Source: Owenweeksia sp.
GTDB lineage: Bacteria; Bacteroidota; Bacteroidia; Flavobacteriales; Schleiferiaceae
Length of the DNA: 64,000 bases
Assembly: GCA_002695025.1 (NCBI GenBank)
Contig: NZNV01000017.1
Span: 496,001 to 560,000 of the forward strand
Direction of reading: 5' to 3'
The translations under genes and the position numbers were made by a program. Of this stretch, positions 43,892-52,621 are shown piece by piece. The notes below the pieces were generated by a model. It did not search any database. It was not told the DNA's origin and saw only the letters and a list, made by a program, of their open reading frames with translations. The first letter of the stretch is position 1. Each line of letters begins with the position of its first letter.

Positions 43892-45046
43892 ATGAAAAAC
43901 ATCCCATACGGACGTCAGGAAATAACCAAGGCAGATGAGGAAGCCGTACTGGAAACCCTACGTTCTGATTTTTTAACCCAGGGCCCTAAGATTGCGGAGT
44001 TTGAAAAGGCTTTTGCGGAGTACGTAGGAAGCCAGTATGCCGTAGCGGTTTCAAACGGTACTGCGGCTTTACATCTTTGTGCTATGGCCTTGGGTGTAAA
44101 ACCCGGGGATAAGGTAATCACCACTCCCATCACTTTTGCGGCCTCGGCCAATTGCATAAAGTATTGTGGTGGAGAGGTAGCCTTTGCGGATATTGATCCG
44201 GAGACTTTTTTAATGGATATAGCAAAAGTAAAGGAGCTCCTGGAATCTCATCCCAAAGGCACTTTTAAGGGTATAGTTCCTGTGGATTTTACCGGCTTTC
44301 CGGTAAACCTGGAAGGGTTAAGAGCGTTGGCAGATGAGTATGATCTCTGGATTATTGAGGATGCCTGTCATGCCCCGGGAGCTTATTTTATGGACAGTAA
44401 TCACCAAAAACAACTGTGTGGTAATGGTCGTTTTGCCGAACTGGCCATTTTTTCATTTCACCCGGTAAAGCATATCGCAGCGGGAGAAGGGGGAATGATC
44501 ACCACCAATGATGAAGCCCTTTATCAAAAATTACTAATGCTGCGTACGCACGGAATAACTAAAGATCCATCACTCCTGGAGAAGAATGAGGGTGGGTGGT
44601 ATTATGAAATGCAGGATCTGGGGTATAATTACCGCATAACAGATTTTCAGGCAGCTTTAGGCCTGAGCCAGTTAGGCCGGGCAGAAGCTAATCTTGAAAA
44701 AAGGCGTGATATTGCTCATAGATACGATAAAGCCTTTGCAGGAACATCCATTGGGTTACAGGAGCAAGCTCAGGAATATTCCAATGCGTTTCATCTATAT
44801 GTAATACGGGTTAATGACCGCAAGGGCTTATATGATCATTTACGGGAAAACGGCATCTATGCCCAGGTTCATTATATTCCTGTTCACACCTTGCCTTACT
44901 ACAGGCAGTTTGGCTGGAAGGAAGGAGACTTGCCCCTGGCCGAAAAATATTATTCCGAATGTTTGAGTTTACCTATGTACCCTTCGCTTACTGCTGAAGA
45001 TCAGCAGTATGTAATCGATCGGGTTCTGGAGTTTGTGGATCGATGA
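43892..45046 (+). CDS. pseC: UDP-4-amino-4,6-dideoxy-N-acetyl-beta-L-altrosamine transaminase
   Basis: 384 aa, DegT/DnrJ/EryC1/StrS aminotransferase. It transfers an amino group from glutamate to C4 of the PseB product using PLP. The PLP lysine is K193 in SFHPVKHIAAGEGG; D157 in IIEDACHAPGA binds the PLP nitrogen. VSNGTAALHLCAMALG near 53-69 and the C-terminal YYSECLSLPMYPSLT are family features. The product is the substrate for the next N4-acylation, done by PseH in other bacteria. It overlaps pseF by 4 bases. Confidence 0.95.
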   Translation: MKNIPYGRQEITKADEEAVLETLRSDFLTQGPKIAEFEKAFAEYVGSQYAVAVSNGTAALHLCAMALGVKPGDKVITTPITFAASANCIKYCGGEVAFADIDPETFLMDIAKVKELLESHPKGTFKGIVPVDFTGFPVNLEGLRALADEYDLWIIEDACHAPGAYFMDSNHQKQLCGNGRFAELAIFSFHPVKHIAAGEGGMITTNDEALYQKLLMLRTHGITKDPSLLEKNEGGWYYEMQDLGYNYRITDFQAALGLSQLGRAEANLEKRRDIAHRYDKAFAGTSIGLQEQAQEYSNAFHLYVIRVNDRKGLYDHLRENGIYAQVHYIPVHTLPYYRQFGWKEGDLPLAEKYYSECLSLPMYPSLTAEDQQYVIDRVLEFVDR

Positions 45047-45729
45047 AATCACTGGCTGTCATACCTGCACGGGGAGGAAGTAAGCGCATTCCGCGCAAGA
45101 ACATCAAAGAGTTTTTAGGAAAACCAATCATTGCTTATTCCATTGAAGTAGCTCTTAACTCAGGTTTGTTTGATGAGGTAATGGTATCTACCGATGATGA
45201 AGAAATTGCAAAGGTGGCCAAAAAATATGGAGCTAAAGTTCCATTTATGCGAAGCAGCGAAAATGCGGATGATCATTCATCAACCGCAGATGTTATTGTA
45301 GAAGTGATAACTTCTTATGAGAGCCAAAATAGATCTTTTGATTTTATCTGTTGCATATATCCTACGGCTCCTCTGATTAAAGAGAACAATCTGCATGAAG
45401 CAAAATCGCTATTAGTAGATAATTATTTTACTACGGTTTTGCCAGTTACCCCTTTCAGTTATCCAATTTGGCGTTCGTTAAAACTGGAAGGAAACAAGGT
45501 AAAAATGAATTGGCCGGAGCATCTGAATTCCCGTTCGCAGGATCTACCTCTTGCTTATCATGACGCGGGACAGTTTTACTGGTTGGATTGTAAAAAATTT
45601 TTAGCGGACCCGAGATTATTTTCGGAAATGAGCGGGGCTATAATATTAGCCGAGACCGAGGTGCAGGATATTGATAATGAGTCAGATTGGAAGATAGCTG
45701 AAGCTAAATATCAACTTAGTGATTCCTAA
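45043..45729 (+). CDS. pseF: Pseudaminic acid cytidylyltransferase
   Basis: 228 aa. It activates pseudaminic acid with CTP to CMP-pseudaminic acid. The nucleotide-binding start IPARGGSKRIPRKNIKEFLGKPI, then MVSTDDEEIA, and the central CCIYPTAPL are typical of CMP-sialate-type synthetases. DAGQFYWLD and the PseF-type spacing favour the pseudaminic branch, as does the gene context. It overlaps pseC (4 bases) and pseG (11 bases). Confidence 0.93.
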   Translation: MKSLAVIPARGGSKRIPRKNIKEFLGKPIIAYSIEVALNSGLFDEVMVSTDDEEIAKVAKKYGAKVPFMRSSENADDHSSTADVIVEVITSYESQNRSFDFICCIYPTAPLIKENNLHEAKSLLVDNYFTTVLPVTPFSYPIWRSLKLEGNKVKMNWPEHLNSRSQDLPLAYHDAGQFYWLDCKKFLADPRLFSEMSGAIILAETEVQDIDNESDWKIAEAKYQLSDS

Positions 45730-46702
45730 ACAGATAAAAATACGTGTTGACGGAAATGGGCAAATCGGTTTGGGACATGTTGTGCGGTGTTTGTCCTTAG
45801 CACACATGTTGAAAAATGACTTTAAGATCACCTTTAACCTTCGAATATCCAATGACTTTACCGGGAACTATATTGACAGCGAAGGTTTTGAAGTAAATAT
45901 TCTCAAAGATGAATTTACCTTCATCAGTTCTTTAAAAGCTTCGGATATTGTTGTGTTGGATGGCTATCATTTTGATATTGAATATCAGCATCAGGTAAAA
46001 TCCAGAGCTAAGTTGTTCTATATAGATGACTTTGGAAGGGGAGAGTATGATGTGGATTCAATTCTGAATCATGCGCCAGGCATTTCACAAAAGGACTATA
46101 GCACGAATCCTGAAACCCGTTTCTTATTAGGTCCTTCTTATGCGCTATTGAGGCCAGCTTTCTTGGAACCAAGTCATGTGCGGCCTGGTATTCCAATAAA
46201 AAATATACTGATATGCTTTGGTGGAGCTGATCCTCAAAATTTAACCTTATCGACTCTTCAGGCTCTTCATCGTAAAGATCTGTCTTTTACCATAATTATA
46301 GGAGGTGCTTATGCCTTTCAATCGGAATTGATAGCCTATATAGACCGGCTTAAAGTAGACGTTAAAATACTGCAGAATATAGGTGCACCGGACATGAAAA
46401 GAGAAATGGAATCCTCAGATCTTGTGGTTGTGCCAAGTAGTGGGATATTGTTTGAAGCCATAGCGGTTGGAGTGCCAATCATTAGTGGCTATTACGTAGA
46501 TAACCAGAAGACTATATACGAGGGTTTTAAAAAGAAACAGGTTTTTGAAGATGCCGGTAACTTTGAGCAGGAAAAGTTGCTAAATTGTATGAGTAATCTA
46601 TCGGAAACTAAAATTTTGAGTATCCTAAAAAATCAATCTGAATGTATAGATGGGTTATCGGGCGAGCGAATTTTGGAGCATTTTAAATCCCTTGCCTCAT
46701 GA
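45719..46702 (+). CDS. pseG: UDP-2,4-diacylamino-2,4,6-trideoxy-altropyranose hydrolase
   Basis: 327 aa from a GTG start that overlaps the end of pseF. PseG removes UDP from the diacylamino sugar to give the free hexose for PseI. The start KIRVDGNGQIGLGHVVRCLSLA is the family signature with the catalytic His in GLGH (about residue 19). The GT-B-like second half has ILICFGGADPQNLTLSTL and LVVVPSSGILFEAIAVGVP. The 4-acyl group here may be formyl rather than acetyl (see the next gene), so the enzyme would have to accept it. AT-rich composition. Confidence 0.92.
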   Translation: MIPKQIKIRVDGNGQIGLGHVVRCLSLAHMLKNDFKITFNLRISNDFTGNYIDSEGFEVNILKDEFTFISSLKASDIVVLDGYHFDIEYQHQVKSRAKLFYIDDFGRGEYDVDSILNHAPGISQKDYSTNPETRFLLGPSYALLRPAFLEPSHVRPGIPIKNILICFGGADPQNLTLSTLQALHRKDLSFTIIIGGAYAFQSELIAYIDRLKVDVKILQNIGAPDMKREMESSDLVVVPSSGILFEAIAVGVPIISGYYVDNQKTIYEGFKKKQVFEDAGNFEQEKLLNCMSNLSETKILSILKNQSECIDGLSGERILEHFKSLAS

Positions 46703-47562
46703 GGTTGGGTTTTTTGGCATCAGGTAAGCTTGGGTATGAAGTTTTAAATCGCTTTGTACACGATTATAAACCTGTCTTTATTGCTACTGATAGTAGTTCA
46801 CAAAACATAGTAAAGCTGGCCGGAGATTCGGATATTCCACTATTTAAGGGAAATCCAAGGAAAGGAAATCTACTGGCATTTCTGGAGACCCATGCTATAC
46901 AGGCCGATTTGGTCTTATCCATAAATTATCTCTTTCTTATTGAATCTGATCTGATTAGGCGTTTTCCCCATATTGTAAATTTCCATGGGAGCTTACTTCC
47001 CAAATACCGTGGGCGAACACCCCATGTCTGGGCGATCATTAATGGCGAAATGAAAACCGGAGTTACAGCACATCTTATTGATGAGGGGTGTGATACCGGG
47101 GATATTGTTTTACAAAATGAAGTTCCCGTCCAAGCTGAAGATACAGGAGCTGATATTTTACAAAAATTTGAGAATCTTTACCCCGACATGGTCAGTGGGG
47201 TAATTGAGAAATTCTCTACCCAAAACGTTGAGCTTAGGAAGCAGGATAATAGCAAAGCAACTTTTTTTGGTAAAAGAACACCTGCCGATGGCCTTATTGA
47301 TTGGAACTGGCAAAAAGATCGAATCAGGAATTGGGTGAGGGCTCAGGCAGCACCTTATCCGGGAGCATTCAGTTGGTATCAAGAAAAAAAGATCGTAATC
47401 GATAAGGTAGATGATTCAGATCTGGGGTTTAATCAGGATGACCCTAATGGGTTAATACTTGAAACCAGCCCGGTTCCCGTAATAAAGTGTCCTAATGGGG
47501 CAATTAAGTTAATGAGTATCAGAGAAGGGATATCCCTCAAAAAAAACGATGTATTAAAATGA
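46699..47562 (+). CDS. Formyltransferase-like protein in the PseH position
   Basis: 287 aa, methionyl-tRNA formyltransferase-like fold using 10-formyl-tetrahydrofolate. The catalytic triad N94, H96 and D132 is intact in VNFHGSLLPKYRGRTPHVWA and IDEGCDTGD, with the same spacing as in ArnA. The C-terminal part (about 205-287) is an Fmt-C-like beta domain (NWVRAQAAPYPGAFSW). It is not the housekeeping Fmt: it is translationally coupled inside the pse operon (4-base overlap with pseG and with pseI). No GNAT-type PseH lies in the cluster. Inferred reaction: N-formylation of the 4-amino group made by PseC. Known relatives formylate other amino sugars. Confidence 0.8.
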   Translation: MRLGFLASGKLGYEVLNRFVHDYKPVFIATDSSSQNIVKLAGDSDIPLFKGNPRKGNLLAFLETHAIQADLVLSINYLFLIESDLIRRFPHIVNFHGSLLPKYRGRTPHVWAIINGEMKTGVTAHLIDEGCDTGDIVLQNEVPVQAEDTGADILQKFENLYPDMVSGVIEKFSTQNVELRKQDNSKATFFGKRTPADGLIDWNWQKDRIRNWVRAQAAPYPGAFSWYQEKKIVIDKVDDSDLGFNQDDPNGLILETSPVPVIKCPNGAIKLMSIREGISLKKNDVLK

Positions 47563-48602
47563 TTGAAATAGGTGGTTTTACAGTGTCTGATGAGAGCCCA
47601 TCTTTTATTATCGCGGAGCTTTCGGCTAATCATAACCATGATAAACAAATAGCTATTGACACCATAAGAGCGGCAAAAAAAGCTGGTGCTGACGCCATAA
47701 AGCTGCAAACGTATACCCCTGATACCATCACTATAGATTGTGATAATAAATACTTTCAAATTGATCAGGGAACGCTTTGGGATGGCAGGACCTTATATGA
47801 TTTGTATAAGCAAGCTTACACTCCCTGGGAGTGGCATAAGGAGCTTTTTGCAGTTGCTAAAGAGGAGGGACTTGTTTGTTTCTCTTCACCTTTTGATAAA
47901 ACCGCGGTAGATTTACTTGAAGAGCTACATACTCCAGCTTACAAAATTGCTTCTTTTGAAATACAGGATATCCCACTCATAGAATATGTGGCGTCAAAAA
48001 AGAAACCTGTGATTATCAGTACGGGTATAGCCACCTTTGAAGATATTGAGTTGGCCGTGGAAACCTGCCGCAAAGCCGGTAATGAAGATATTATTATCCT
48101 TAAATGTACTTCTGCCTACCCCGCCCCCATTGAATTAGCTAACCTTAGAACCATGCTGGACATGAAGGACAAATTTGGGGTTCAGGTAGGACTTTCAGAC
48201 CATACCGAGGGCAATACGGTTCCAATTGTGGCTACTTCGCTGGGAGGAAAAGTTATTGAAAAACACTTTATTTTGGACCGTAGCATTGGTGGACCAGATG
48301 CCGATTTCTCATTAGACCCTACCGGTTTTAAGTCGATGGTTGATGCCGTAAGAGACGCTGAGAAGGCACTCGGGAAAGTGACTTATGAATTGAGTGAAAA
48401 AGTCCAAAAAAATCGAAAGTTTGCCCGATCCTTATTTGTGGTAAAGAATATAAAAAAGGGTGAGGTATTCACCGAGGAAAATGTTCGCTCCATCAGGCCA
48501 GGTTATGGATTGCATCCGAAACATCTGAACCAGGTGCTCGGGAAAAGGTCAACGATGAATATTGACAGAGGAACACCTCTTGGTACTTTACATTTTACTT
48601 AA
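47559..48602 (+). CDS. pseI: Pseudaminic acid synthase
   Basis: 347 aa, NeuB-family enzyme condensing the 6-deoxy-diacylamino-altrose with phosphoenolpyruvate to the nine-carbon acid. The TIM-barrel part has FIIAELSANHNHDKQIAIDTI near 18-38, KLQTYTPDTIT, CFSSPFDKTAVDLLEEL and KCTSAYPAPIELANL. The C-terminal antifreeze-like SAF domain (about 285-347) has RSLFVVKNIKKGEVFTEENV and RPGYGLHPK. Last gene of the pse operon; its end overlaps the convergent DUF2147 gene by 8 bases. Confidence 0.95.
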   Translation: MIEIGGFTVSDESPSFIIAELSANHNHDKQIAIDTIRAAKKAGADAIKLQTYTPDTITIDCDNKYFQIDQGTLWDGRTLYDLYKQAYTPWEWHKELFAVAKEEGLVCFSSPFDKTAVDLLEELHTPAYKIASFEIQDIPLIEYVASKKKPVIISTGIATFEDIELAVETCRKAGNEDIIILKCTSAYPAPIELANLRTMLDMKDKFGVQVGLSDHTEGNTVPIVATSLGGKVIEKHFILDRSIGGPDADFSLDPTGFKSMVDAVRDAEKALGKVTYELSEKVQKNRKFARSLFVVKNIKKGEVFTEENVRSIRPGYGLHPKHLNQVLGKRSTMNIDRGTPLGTLHFT

Positions 48603-49035
48603 CCCTGGTCCAGATAGTGCTGCGGCCAATCAGGGAAAAGCCTATGAAGCCTTTAAGGTATAAAGTGTTCTCATTTTCCAGCCTTGCAAACATAGAGTAG
48701 GTGTCACCACCACGAGGGTCATAGATTTCTCCTTCATTCCACTCTTTTTCATCAGCATCCCATTCCAGGTCGGTTAATATGTTAATACCTTCAATAGGGC
48801 GGTTGCGGAGTTTTGAGTCGGGGTTTTGGGAGTCAAGCTTGGGTGAGCTACCATCTTCATTCTTATTATTCTTTATCCAGAGGATCTTACCGTAGTATTT
48901 ATCTCCTTTCTTGTAGATCTGAACTTTGCTATCCTTTTTTTCGGTAAGCCACGTGCCAAGAATGGCATCACCGGATTGGGCAAAGCCGCTTAAAGTTCCC
49001 ACCAATAGTAAAAAGCTTGCAAAAAGTGTTCTCAT
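48595..49035 (-). CDS. DUF2147 family exported protein
   Basis: 146 aa with a signal peptide of about 19 residues (RTLFASFLLLVGTLSGFAQ). The mature part has GDAILGTWLTEKKDSKVQIYKKGDKYYGKI and NLEWD-like stretches, with the C-terminal YLKGFIGFSLIGRSTIWTRV; this is the DUF2147 pattern (a lipocalin-like small barrel). Predicted periplasmic; function unknown. It is 3 bases downstream of the YihY gene end and on the same strand, so likely in that operon. Confidence 0.88.
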   Translation of the reverse strand: MRTLFASFLLLVGTLSGFAQSGDAILGTWLTEKKDSKVQIYKKGDKYYGKILWIKNNKNEDGSSPKLDSQNPDSKLRNRPIEGINILTDLEWDADEKEWNEGEIYDPRGGDTYSMFARLENENTLYLKGFIGFSLIGRSTIWTRVK

Positions 49036-49038
49036 AAT

Positions 49039-49980
49039 TTAGTCGTTAAAATGGTTTTCAATTTCTGGTTTTTCCGTTTTTGCCGATGTCTTGGCAAAGG
49101 CGATGCTAGCGTTCAGTTCAAAGCCAATGATCAACACCAAGGCATTAATATAGATCCACAACAAGATAACAATTAGTGTTCCAATAGACCCGTAAAGCTT
49201 ATTGTACTGTGAAAAATGGCTGACGTAATAACTGAAACCTATCGAACTGAGGATGATCAGCATTGTAGCCAGGATAGCTCCCGGAGATATAAATCGCCAC
49301 TCGCGGTTTTTGGAAGGTCCAAAATTGTAAAGAAAAGCAATAACCACCAGCACCAGGAAAACCAGTATCAGGAAGCGGGTAGAATCAATAATGAAGGGTG
49401 AAATAACATCCAGATGCAGAAAAAGCAGCAGTGAGTTAAGTACCGAAGAGCTGAATATAAGCAAGGTTACTACCAGGATGAACATGATAGAGAGCAGGGC
49501 GGTAAGGCCAATAGCCACCAGTTGCTGCCGCCAGAAACTACGGGTTTCCAATTGATGAACGGTATCGTTAAAATTGGAAATAAGTGAGTTAATGCCGTTG
49601 GTAGCAAAGATCAGGGCGAAAAAGAAACCGAAAGACAGCAAGTCCGGTCTCCGGTTTTTAAGGATATCCTCTATGGTGCTACGGGTGGCTTCATACGTAT
49701 CCGGAGGCAATACCCTTCGGAATATTTCAAATATTTCCTCTTCCAAACCATGTATGGGGAAGAAGGCGATCATCGAAAAAAGAAAGATAATACCGGGGAA
49801 AAGAGCCAGGAAGAAACTATACGATATGCTGGCGGCCCTATTGGTTACACGCCCTTTGGCAATTCCCTTGAAAAAGAAAGTAGCCACATCATAAAGGCTC
49901 AGCCCTTCAAACAGTGGCAATGCCACTTCGCGTGAACGTTCTTCTATAGCATGCCATATGTTAAGCAAACGTTGCAGCAT
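49039..49980 (-). CDS. YihY/BrkB family inner membrane protein
   Basis: 313 aa with about six membrane helices. Features: the family start FFFKGIAKGRVTNRAASISYSFFLALFPGIIFLFSM (about 32-68), NGINSLISNFNDTVH, the PSKNREWRFISPGAI stretch, and SIGTLIVILLWIYINALVLIIGFELNASIA near the end. Despite older labels (ribonuclease BN), the family is an uncharacterised membrane protein group. Short basic N-terminus, acidic C-terminus. Adjacent to nadC on the same strand (4-base gap). Confidence 0.9.
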   Translation of the reverse strand: MLQRLLNIWHAIEERSREVALPLFEGLSLYDVATFFFKGIAKGRVTNRAASISYSFFLALFPGIIFLFSMIAFFPIHGLEEEIFEIFRRVLPPDTYEATRSTIEDILKNRRPDLLSFGFFFALIFATNGINSLISNFNDTVHQLETRSFWRQQLVAIGLTALLSIMFILVVTLLIFSSSVLNSLLLFLHLDVISPFIIDSTRFLILVFLVLVVIAFLYNFGPSKNREWRFISPGAILATMLIILSSIGFSYYVSHFSQYNKLYGSIGTLIVILLWIYINALVLIIGFELNASIAFAKTSAKTEKPEIENHFND

Positions 49981-49984
49981 CTTG

Positions 49985-50833
49985 TCAAATGGCCTTCAGG
50001 CTTAGATCCAGGCTTTTTACAGAATGTGTTAGAGCTCCCACAGAGATAAAGTCCACACCTGTTTCAGCGTAGGCGCGAATGGTCTTTTCGGTAATGCCTC
50101 CTGAAGATTCCGTTTCCAGCTTTCGGTTAACGAGCTCTACGGCTTTATAGGTTTCTTCAACGGTAAAATTATCAAACATAACCCGGTCTACACCACCAGT
50201 ATCCAGAACCTCCTTCAGTTCGTTCATGTTCCGGGTTTCCACTTCAATGGGAATGGTCAGCCCTTTTTCCGCCATATATATGCGGGCCTTTTCTATAGCG
50301 GGTTTGATGCCCCCGGCAAAGTCTATGTGATTATCCTTTAGCATGATCATATCATACAGGCCCATGCGGTGATTTTGGCCGCCACCCATGCGCACGGCCA
50401 TTTTTTCCAGGAAACGTAAATTGGGGGTGGTTTTACGGGTGTCCAGGATAATGGCCCGGGTGCCCTTTATCAGCTCTGCCATTTTAGCCGTTTGGGTGGC
50501 AATGCCACTCATGCGTTGTAAGACATTGAGGGCCAGTCTTTCACCTCGTAAGAGTGATCTTTCCGGACCTTCTGCCCGTAAGGCAATGTCACCGTGCCGG
50601 ACTTTCACCCCATCCTGCAATAGTAATTGCACATCAACCGAAGGATCAACTTTCCGGAATATTTCCCGGGCAATTTCAAGGCCGGCTATGACTCCATTTT
50701 CCTTTACCAGAAGTTGTACAGCGCCCCTTGCGGAGGCAGGTATACAACAATTGCTGCTATGATCACCGTTGCCAACGTCTTCTGCGATAGCTTTTTCGAT
50801 GAAATCATTTAGATAGTCGCGGAATTCTAACAT
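49985..50833 (-). CDS. nadC: Nicotinate-nucleotide pyrophosphorylase (carboxylating)
   Basis: 282 aa from the ATG at 50831-50833; a TTG three codons upstream (50842) is possible. It converts quinolinate and PRPP to nicotinate mononucleotide, CO2 and PPi in NAD synthesis. AEDVGNGDHSSNCCIPA near the N-terminus, LNVLQRMSGIATQTA, ILDTRKTTPNLRFLEKMAV and GGGQNHRMGLYDMIMLKDNH are all family signatures with the phosphoribosyl-binding Lys, Arg and His. Divergent from rlmH. Confidence 0.95.
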   Translation of the reverse strand: MLEFRDYLNDFIEKAIAEDVGNGDHSSNCCIPASARGAVQLLVKENGVIAGLEIAREIFRKVDPSVDVQLLLQDGVKVRHGDIALRAEGPERSLLRGERLALNVLQRMSGIATQTAKMAELIKGTRAIILDTRKTTPNLRFLEKMAVRMGGGQNHRMGLYDMIMLKDNHIDFAGGIKPAIEKARIYMAEKGLTIPIEVETRNMNELKEVLDTGGVDRVMFDNFTVEETYKAVELVNRKLETESSGGITEKTIRAYAETGVDFISVGALTHSVKSLDLSLKAI

Positions 50834-50874
50834 ATGGTGCAAAGTACTTAACTTTTACCCCAAGATTCAACGCA

Positions 50875-51348
50875 GTGAAGATACTTTTAACGGAAACCGG
50901 TAAAACCAAAGATCCCAGCATCCGGAAACTGGTACAGGAATACGATTCCCGCATCAATCACTACCTGGGATTTTCCATAAAAACCATTCCTGACCTGAAA
51001 AATACCCGTAATCTTTCTCCGGAACAGGTGAAACAAAGGGAAGCGGAGCAGATACTGCGTGATATAGAACCTTCTGATCACGTAATACTATTGGATGAAA
51101 ATGGAAAGCAACGTTCTTCAGTGGATTTTGCGGATCACCTGCAGAACCTTATGAACCGGGGCCTTAAACAGCTCATATTTGTAATAGGAGGGGCTTATGG
51201 TTTTGACGAGTCTGTATACAGCCGGGCCAATGAAAGGATAAGCCTTTCCAAAATGACGTTTTCACACCAAATGGTGCGGGTGATATTTACCGAACAGCTT
51301 TACAGGGCATTTACCATACTTAGGAACGAACCATACCATCATCAATAA
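50875..51348 (+). CDS. rlmH: 23S rRNA (pseudouridine1915-N3)-methyltransferase
   Basis: 157 aa, the normal length for RlmH, a small SPOUT methyltransferase acting on helix 69 of 23S rRNA in the 70S ribosome. GTG start. Trefoil-knot features: ILLDENGKQRSSVDFADHL, LIFVIGGAYGFDESVYSRA (SAM loop) and the C-terminal MTFSHQMVRVIFTEQLYRAF with NEPYHH. The stop overlaps the ATG of the next gene (TAATG). Confidence 0.96.
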   Translation: MKILLTETGKTKDPSIRKLVQEYDSRINHYLGFSIKTIPDLKNTRNLSPEQVKQREAEQILRDIEPSDHVILLDENGKQRSSVDFADHLQNLMNRGLKQLIFVIGGAYGFDESVYSRANERISLSKMTFSHQMVRVIFTEQLYRAFTILRNEPYHHQ

Positions 51349-52040
51349 TGAAAAGGAGTGCAGGGTATTTTATAGTGGAACTCATCATAGTAACCCTTGG
51401 GGTAAGCTTTTCCCTGTTGATGAATGAGCTGCGCGAGCAAAGGCAAAAGCAGGAGCGGGAGATAGAGATTCTCAAGGTGATTCAGTCTAACCTGGAAATG
51501 GACTCTGTTAATCTTTGGCGTCACCAGTATGCTTTGAGGATATTCCAGCAAAGTGCTTTGAAGATGAGGGAAGTAACCCACGAAACACCTTTGGACTCAT
51601 TGGATAAGTACCTGGACTGTGTTACCTCTTATAGCATGTTCAACATGGTGGATGTGGGCTTCCAGGAACTCAGGTCCGGGAACTTGCAACTGGTATTGAG
51701 TAATGATTCTCTCAATTTGAGTATAATCCGTTATTATACCGATATGCGGAGTTACGTAGAAGAATGGAATAATATTGATCGCCAGTTCATATTAAATTCA
51801 CTCATCCCCTATGTGGTGGAAAATTTTCCAGCGCTTGCCATCGAAGAGCAGCCTCGCTTTGCCGTAAAGGAGTTTCCGCCTCAAGATTTGTTGCAATCCT
51901 CTCACTTTCAAAACTTATTGGCCAATTATGTGATCTATAAGAAGGGGGTATATATGCTTAGTGATGCACATAAGGCTTTTTTGGCTCAACTCCGAAAAAG
52001 CCTGGATAAAGAAATCAAAAGACTGCAAGAAGAAATATGA
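51348..52040 (+). CDS. DUF6090-like membrane-anchored protein
   Basis: 230 aa. One N-terminal membrane helix (AGYFIVELIIVTLGVSFSLLM) is followed at once by NELREQRQKQEREIEILKVIQSNLEMD, a coiled or helical start typical of the Bacteroidota family DUF6090. The rest is helical and acidic with GFQELRSGNLQLVLSND. Function unknown. It is coupled to rlmH by a 1-base overlap and to rdgB by a 4-base overlap, so it sits inside a housekeeping operon. Confidence 0.7.
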   Translation: MKRSAGYFIVELIIVTLGVSFSLLMNELREQRQKQEREIEILKVIQSNLEMDSVNLWRHQYALRIFQQSALKMREVTHETPLDSLDKYLDCVTSYSMFNMVDVGFQELRSGNLQLVLSNDSLNLSIIRYYTDMRSYVEEWNNIDRQFILNSLIPYVVENFPALAIEEQPRFAVKEFPPQDLLQSSHFQNLLANYVIYKKGVYMLSDAHKAFLAQLRKSLDKEIKRLQEEI

Positions 52041-52621
52041 ACTTGATATTTGCCACGCATAACCAACATAAGGCTAAGGAACTTAAAGCCATTTTACCCG
52101 AGGGTTACTCCCTACAATCCCTCACCGAGCTGGGGATGCATGAGGACATCCCGGAAACAGGAACCACTCTTGAGGAAAATGCCCTTATAAAGGCACGATA
52201 CTTATACCAGCACAAGGGAGAGGCCTGCTTTGCTGATGACACTGGGCTGGAAGTGGAAGCACTGGATGGCGCTCCCGGGGTTTATTCAGCGCGTTATGCC
52301 GGAGAAGAAGCGGATGCGGCTGCCAACATTCAAAAATTGCTGGAGGCACTGGGAGAAAAACTGGACCGCCAGGCGCGTTTCCGTACCGTAATAGCTTACA
52401 TTGATGAGAGGGGGCAGGAGCATCTTTTTGAAGGCGTGGTTAAAGGGCGTATTACCATAACAGAGCAGGGTAGTGATGGCTTTGGTTACGACCCGGTATT
52501 CCAGCCGGAAGGTTACCATCAGACCTTTGCACAAATGAGCGCTTCCGAGAAAAATGAGATCAGCCACCGTGGGAAGGCTGTCCGTCAGTTCATTCGTTTT
52601 CTTCGGGACCAAAAAAGCTGA
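52037..52621 (+). CDS. rdgB: XTP/dITP diphosphatase (non-canonical purine NTP pyrophosphatase)
   Basis: 194 aa, usual length. It removes dITP and XTP so that they are not built into DNA. Motifs: FATHNQHKAKELKAIL at the N-terminus, FADDTGLEVEALDGAPGVYSARYAG (about 67-91), and GFGYDPVFQPEG (about 151-162). The last part, SHRGKAVRQF, is also typical. Its 3' end overlaps the convergent rsmD gene by 32 bases. Confidence 0.95.
   Translation: MNLIFATHNQHKAKELKAILPEGYSLQSLTELGMHEDIPETGTTLEENALIKARYLYQHKGEACFADDTGLEVEALDGAPGVYSARYAGEEADAAANIQKLLEALGEKLDRQARFRTVIAYIDERGQEHLFEGVVKGRITITEQGSDGFGYDPVFQPEGYHQTFAQMSASEKNEISHRGKAVRQFIRFLRDQKS

Noticed and set aside
46699-47562. Housekeeping methionyl-tRNA formyltransferase
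   Set aside because: Although the fold and triad match, the gene is coupled by overlaps to pseG and pseI and lies in the place of pseH; a glycan role is far more likely.
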